This document shows positions 59,087 through 64,000 of a stretch of 64,000 bases of DNA, piece by piece. Location of the stretch: positions 124,001 through 188,000 of the forward strand of contig LLCB01000020.1 in the NCBI GenBank assembly GCA_001414345.1. Reading direction: 5' to 3'. How positions within the stretch are numbered: the first letter of the stretch is position 1; the number at the start of each line of letters is the position of its first letter. The notes under the pieces are model-generated. The model was given only the letters and a program-made list of their open reading frames with translations. It searched no databases and was not told the DNA's origin. A program made the translations under genes and the position numbers. This DNA is from Hymenoscyphus infarciens (taxonomy: Eukaryota > Ascomycota > Leotiomycetes > Helotiales > Helotiaceae).

Positions 59087-59117
59087 GTATTTACTGCCAC
59101 TTTTAATGTCTATCGCG
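59087..59117. repeat. 31-nt repeat copy 3
   Basis: A segment beginning gtatttactgccactttta and ending tcgcg. Direct relative of 57988 and inverted partner of 58891. Confidence 0.8.
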
Positions 59118-60015
59118 AGAGTGTGCAGTTGCTACAGAGGACGACTCTGGAAAAAAAAAACTCAATTCTGCTAGCACAGTGCCTATCTTGAAATTCAATT
59201 AATGTAAGAAATATATAGAGCACGTGATGAGGTATATAATTCAAAGTGTTCGAGCTCGACAAAACATAAAAGGATGATGGGTCCTCTTCTCCTCAGACTT
59301 CCAATCCACCAGAAGTTCAAGGAGAAGGGTGACCGATCTTTCGCCAATAAATAACAGACCCTGAACAAGGAATCACAAAAGAAACTGGACTTACAAGTCC
59401 CTGGTGGTCGTGGATTTGAATCTCTTCTCCTCTCAACCTCCACCAGCAGCGTAGATTGCTTGTCCATCAAGACAAGAAAGCCCAGATCTTCCTGCATCCA
59501 ATGCCCAGTCATGCCTCTCGTCAATGAGCCAAGATGGACAAACAACAATTATCGCAGAAGGAAATGTTTGAAGTGATGCTCAATACGTCCAGGACGCGTC
59601 GCAACCTAACCTTCCAGCAGTGTGCTGCAGAAGTGCTGCGACAAAGGTTGAAGGAAGGATAAAAACATACCTTGTCGCTTACGACCCCTGTGACAGCTGA
59701 TTTACAGCTATCACAGGATGATACATGGTGTTGTTTGGTCATCAACCAAGTGCTGTGTTCAGGTTGAAGTTGATGTGGTTGAAGAGGTTGAGAAGTTTGA
59801 ATTAAATCGGAGGGTGGCTGGTATACCTCGGTTCGGCGCAACTAGAAGCCGATACGCGGGGAACTTCACTTACAGCATCCGACCTCCCATTAACTTGGGG
59901 AAAACAACCTTTTAACTTCTTCAATTCTTTTGACACTTCTCAATTAAATCTAATAAAGCTTTACAACAATTGTTTCAATCAACTTTTCAACACTAAGCAA
60001 CCTCAAGCTATCACA

Positions 60016-61148
60016 ATGAGCGGACCAGGAGCAGGTTTCGAGTACCCTCCCCAGGAAGTGGCCTGGTTAAAGAGAGATGTCCTCCTCTTCGCAAATAGTA
60101 TTGGCTGCACAGCAGATGAGCTACACTTCCTCTACGTATGCCACCTCTTCTCTCGCTCTTTCTCTCTTCAAATTGTGAAGTCCATCTACTTACCAATTCT
60201 CCAAAAACACAGGAACTACACCCAGGCTTCGCAGTCTTCCCAACCTATCCCATCATCCTCCGTAAGCTCCCCCTCATCATTCCCTCCTTCCAACCTCGAA
60301 ACAATCCTAACAAACTTCCAGCATTCAAAGGCACAACCCCCGAAGTAATAGATTTCTACGCCGCGCAAAAATCAAACCCCATCCCCGGTGTCCCAGCCTT
60401 CGATTCCACCCGAGTAGTAGACGGCCAACGCCTCATGCAATTCCTCAAGCCCCTCCCTCCAACCTCCGCAAGTCGAAAATTCGAACTCCGCAGCAAAGTC
60501 CTAGGCGTATACGATAAAGGAAAGGCCGGAAGTGTAGTCGAGACGGAATTAAGTATTGTGGATAAGGAGAGTGGAGAGGTTTATACTAAGGCTGTTGGCA
60601 GTGCTTTCTTCGTTGGCCAGGGAAATTGGGGAGGTCCTAAGGGTCCTGCTACGCAGAACTTCCCGCCGCCTCAGGGAAAGAAACCCAATGTTGTTGTTAG
60701 CCATCAGACTACCAAGGAGAGTGCTTTGTTGTATAGGTATGTTCCTTTTTTTCTTCCTCGTCTTCCAGGTTATTTTGGTATAAACTAAACTAACAACACT
60801 CTCAGATTAAATGGTGATTATAACCCTCTTCACGCAACCCCCGAGCCCGGCCAAAAGATGGGATTTGGAGGAACAATCATGCACGGTCTCTCAAGCTGGA
60901 ACTTCGCCGCTCATGGACTCCTAAAAGCAATTGGAGGCAGCGATCCCAAAAATATTAAAGAGTTCCAAGCTAGATTCGCTAGTCCAGTTAAGCCGGGAGA
61001 TAAGTTGGTTACAGAGATCTGGCGTACGGGAGAGATTAAAGATGGTTGGGAGGAGATTAGATTTGTTACTACAGTCGAGGGCGGGAAGGTCTGCTTAAGC
61101 AATGGACGAGCTTTGATGAAGGCTGTTGGTGGGCAAAGTAAGCTGTGA
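60016..61148 (+). CDS. Peroxisomal MaoC-type enoyl-CoA hydratase 2 (308 aa)
   Basis: Hydrates trans-2-enoyl-CoA to (R)-3-hydroxyacyl-CoA in peroxisomal fatty-acid breakdown, or a related secondary pathway. Four exons: 60016-60135, 60213-60261, 60322-60736, 60806-61148; introns are 77, 60 and 69 nt; 927 nt. The double hot-dog layout is visible: the N-terminal half from LHPGFAVFPTYPIILPFKGT to SIVDKESGEVYTKAVGSAFF, the C-terminal half with the hydratase-2 signature LYRLNGDYNPLHATPE (Asp and His are the catalytic pair), then GGTIMHGLSSWNFAAHG. It ends GGQSKL, so the last three residues SKL are a perfect PTS1 peroxisome signal. It is a stand-alone enzyme, not the C-terminal part of the multifunctional Fox2 protein. 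Converges on the bicupin gene. Confidence 0.94.
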
Positions 61149-61698
61149 TTGGAGTTGGCTAATTAATCTGAATACAAATCTTGAAACGAGCTATGAGAAA
61201 TATGAAAATACCAATTTCAATGCCAATCCTCACACCAATTCTTCTGCCTATGACATTTTCCAAACACTACACGAGGTATGGATTTGCTGCCAGGCTCTCA
61301 CTATCCAAATCACCCAAATTGTATTCAGGGCCCATCGCACCATCAGATTTCATATCACAGAAACTTTGTAACCCTCATCCAAACTATTCCCATCGCCGTT
61401 TTAGATATAAGGCAGAATGTCCCCATTTTAGCGAGGTGTTTTACGAATCACAGAAAGTAGGCGGATCTTGCATCTTGGATAAATGTAGAACTCTTACAGA
61501 AAGATCTATTTGGAGCAACTCATAGAATTGAAGGTTTACTAAACTGAATACTCTTCTTTCCCCCATCGCTTCTTTTATATGCACATCTCATGGTCTCCCT
61601 CTATCCCTCCATCACACCTTCTCAAATACTTCTCAATCAAATTAATCACCCGTCCCCTTTATTCTCCTCATTCCTCCAATCAACACAAAGGACATTGC
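61149..61698. other. Intergenic region
   Basis: Tail-to-tail between the hydratase and bicupin genes. Short frames only. Confidence 0.5.
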
Positions 61699-63437
61699 TC
61701 ATTTACTCATAACAACAACACTCTTACTAGTCTTAAACCCCTTAACAGTTGCAACGGTAACATTCAAAATTTGGGCTACCAAATCGTTTGGAGTAAGCGC
61801 CAACCATTGCTGCAGGGAGAAATCAACGACTTTATCGGACTTGAAGATTTCCATGTAGCTGAGGGTTGTGTTGCCGGTGTTTTCAATGTAGTGTCCTAAA
61901 ATAAGCGAGATGTATTAATTTCAAGGATTGGATATGTGAGAGGGGTGCGAGTCAGGTGGGGGGAGAAAATGTATGAGGGTAACGTACCAGCGTTGTCAGG
62001 GAATACAGCGGTATCACCAGCGCTAAAATCGAAAGTTCTGGCATGTCCATTTCCTAGCCAGAGGGTAGCACGGGCATTTCCGTCGATGAAGTACAACCAT
62101 TCGGCACCCTGGTACGAGATTGAGAGCTCAGCATTTTTGTGTTACGGTGTGAGATCTTGCAGAGAAGAGAAAGAGTTTGGGGATGGGAATGGGTTGAGAA
62201 AACTTACGTTTGGATGCCAATGCATCTCTCTCATCGCTCCAGGTTTAACCTCCACAAGCTGCGCAGCAAGCGTTTTCGCAATAGGGAAAACAGTACTATC
62301 AATCTTCTGCCACCGGCCACCCTCCGCTTCCGTCCAAGGCTTCTCGCTAGCTCGGTAATGGTAACTGCTCTCACCCTCCAACTTTCCATTAGGACTCAAA
62401 ATACTCCCATCACTCACATTACCCTTCTGGATACTCCCTGCCGCTTTGGGGACTGTCTTAAAGGTGCTCTCAGGGACTCCAAAATTCTTAGCGAGAACGG
62501 AAAGAGGAGTGTGGATCAACCAATCATCGACATTGAAGGTTCGTCCTTTGGCGTCGAAATCGCCGTTGTCGAAGACGAGGAGGTATTCTGCTCCTGGTGA
62601 GGAGAGTCCTTGGATTACGTGGCCTTGACCCTTTGGGAAGAACCAGATGTCGCCTTTATTGGCGCGGAATACTTGGTTTTTTCCGGAGTCTGAGACGGCG
62701 CCTATGAGGAGTGACCCAGCCGTTACGTAGCCCCATTCGTTCTGTAAACGTGTGTTAGAAGTTGCTTTGAATTCTGGAGTATATGGTGTGGGAGTGGAAG
62801 CGGGAAGGGGAGAAAGCAGATGTGGGCTTGTAAAGTGTAACTTACGATATCGTGCCAATGCATTTGTCGGATAGCTCCTTGAGCAACATGGTTCTGAGCA
62901 GCAGAAAAGTCTTTACTCACAGGGAGGTCGGTCACAACCTAGGAAAAATCATCAGCTCTTCACTCCACCACATGTCTCCAATCTGGATCGTCGAGCTCCA
63001 ACATTCCGGATCCGGAATCATTAGAAAACATACCTGCTCACGAACAAACCCCCCATCTTGAAGATTCATGCTCGAAAGTGAAAAACTCCACTTGAGATTC
63101 GTGACCAGCCCAGCATCCGTCGGATTTGTTTGTAAACCATCAGAGTTTTGAGAATCAATAAGATGGTTTTCGGGTACTGTTGCGATATTGGTTTCTGTCT
63201 CCTCTTCATTTCCGGCAGGAGGTACGTACTTAACAGTGGAGCACCCTTGCTTCCAACAACCGGCTGAAGTGGAGTTTCATCTCTCTTCTCAACGGTTGCT
63301 CTCTCAAGGACTGGACGAAGATGTTTGGTTCTTCTCTCTAGTGGTTTGGTGTCTGGATTTGGATAAGGTGGGCTCACTGGGTTGGCGGATACGAGGGTGA
63401 GAAGAAGAGCCGCGGATTGGATGGCCGAGAACCTCAT
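61699..63437 (-). CDS. Secreted bicupin, oxalate decarboxylase-like (437 aa)
   Basis: Oxalate decarboxylases convert oxalate to formate and CO2 with manganese. Six exons: 63437-63230, 63194-63034, 62938-62846, 62741-62208, 62108-61988, 61895-61699; total 1314 nt. Introns are 35, 95, 104, 99 and 92 nt; the 35-nt one is unusually short. The N-terminus MRFSAIQSAALLLTLVSANP is a good signal peptide, followed by KR/RR sites (LERRTKH, VEKRDE) that could be cleaved. Cupin 1: AIRQMHWHDI joined to NEWGYVTAGSL, then FFPKGQGHVIQGL (two His, Glu, third His). Cupin 2: REMHWHPN joined to GAEWLYFIDGNARATL, then GHYIENTGN. All metal ligands appear in both cupins. The decarboxylase-versus-oxidase lid residues cannot be fixed by eye, so the exact reaction is inferred from overall similarity. 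Confidence 0.88.
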
Positions 63438-64000
63438 TTTGGCCGAGTCTGATAAGTTCAGCTTACAATGGTCTTATTGGAGTCGTGGAAAACTGCTGGG
63501 TGTTAAATTCCACTCTCAACTTCGAGGTGAGACAGCTCTCTTGGAAAAGGGAAGTTCCGCTTGAATAGATAACTAATAGTGCTAGTACTAGCGTGGAAGA
63601 AACCTTCAGGGTTTAGGGAGCTCACTTTCAGGGAAGAGCTAATACAAAAAAATATGGTAGTGGATAGTACTTGTAGGATGGCGTGGGAATGCTTACAAAG
63701 AAGATATTATCCAGTGAGTTCTCAAATCAACCCCCTAACACTCTTTTATACTCGAGAATGTTCGTAAGAGAGTAATACCCCCAAAAAATCGGTAGTCTAG
63801 CTTTCGGCTCGAATTTTTTGAAGGGGGATAAATCGAAGAATATCTGGATTTCAAAAAACAAGTGGTGGGATTTTGATATCAGTGAGGCCAACTTCAACGA
63901 AAAAGTAGCCAAATATCAATCGATCTTGTTCAACTCAACGGATTGCTTAGTGTGAGAATATTCGAACAAGAGCAAAAATATGGCGACATATCCCCCCTTT
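63438..64000. promoter_or_regulatory. Upstream region of the bicupin gene, to window end
   Basis: 563 bp of promoter-side DNA. No further gene start is seen and no specific operator is recognised. Confidence 0.4.

Larger units (their letters stand above)
57680..60015. other. Repeat-bearing intergenic region
   Basis: No supported gene. Three copies of a 31-nt sequence (57988, 58891 inverted, 59087) suggest a fragmented transposon. The minus frame 59195-59548, which contains DSNPRPPGT, is a kind commonly produced by repeats. The last ~100 bp form the leader of the hydratase gene. Confidence 0.5.

Noticed and set aside
59195..59548. 117-codon frame containing DSNPRPPGT
   Set aside because: This peptide string is a common artefact of repeat or tRNA-like DNA. 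The underlying gattcaaatcc resembles a Pol III B box, but no A box or cloverleaf can be drawn, so I call neither a gene nor a tRNA/SINE.

Overview
This is a 64 kb piece of a filamentous ascomycete nuclear genome. The genes are split by 47-104 nt introns with fungal GTRNGT donors, CTRAY branch sites and YAG acceptors. The window also contains blocks of AT-rich, TA-dense DNA that look like products of repeat-induced point mutation (RIP). A leotiomycete-like (Helotiales) source is my guess from overall protein character; the sequence alone does not prove it.

Layout. 1-5.6 kb is a RIP-mutated Ty1/copia element. 5.6-14.4 kb holds a conserved fungal protein of unknown function (8.8 kb), a small hypothetical protein (12 kb) and an NmrA-like oxidoreductase (13.4 kb). 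14.4-18.4 kb has no supported gene. 18.4-21.2 kb carries phosphoglucomutase and oligoribonuclease in tandem on the minus strand. 21.9-25.5 kb is a complete but RIP-killed Mutator-like (MULE) DNA transposon with inverted ends and an 8-bp target duplication. 25.5-32 kb is gene-poor and contains a Ty3/gypsy remnant. 32-44.7 kb is the gene-rich core: a 2EXR/F-box-like protein, ATP synthase subunit h, a decayed RTA1 transporter next to a decayed Zn2Cys6 regulator, proteasome ATPase Rpt5, TFIIB and a NADAR-domain protein.

45-57 kb is an accessory stretch. It holds three intact intronless members and one dead member of a divergent MYND-finger family, all on the minus strand, separated by gene-free or repeat-rich DNA. 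57-64 kb has a small glycine-rich protein, a peroxisomal MaoC-type enoyl-CoA hydratase ending in SKL, and a secreted bicupin resembling oxalate decarboxylase.

The most interesting feature is the MYND family. Upstream of the zinc finger all members share a domain in which a Cys (Ser in one paralog), a His and an Asp fall at matching positions in a pattern reminiscent of papain/transglutaminase-like enzymes. I found no CRISPR array, rRNA or convincing tRNA.
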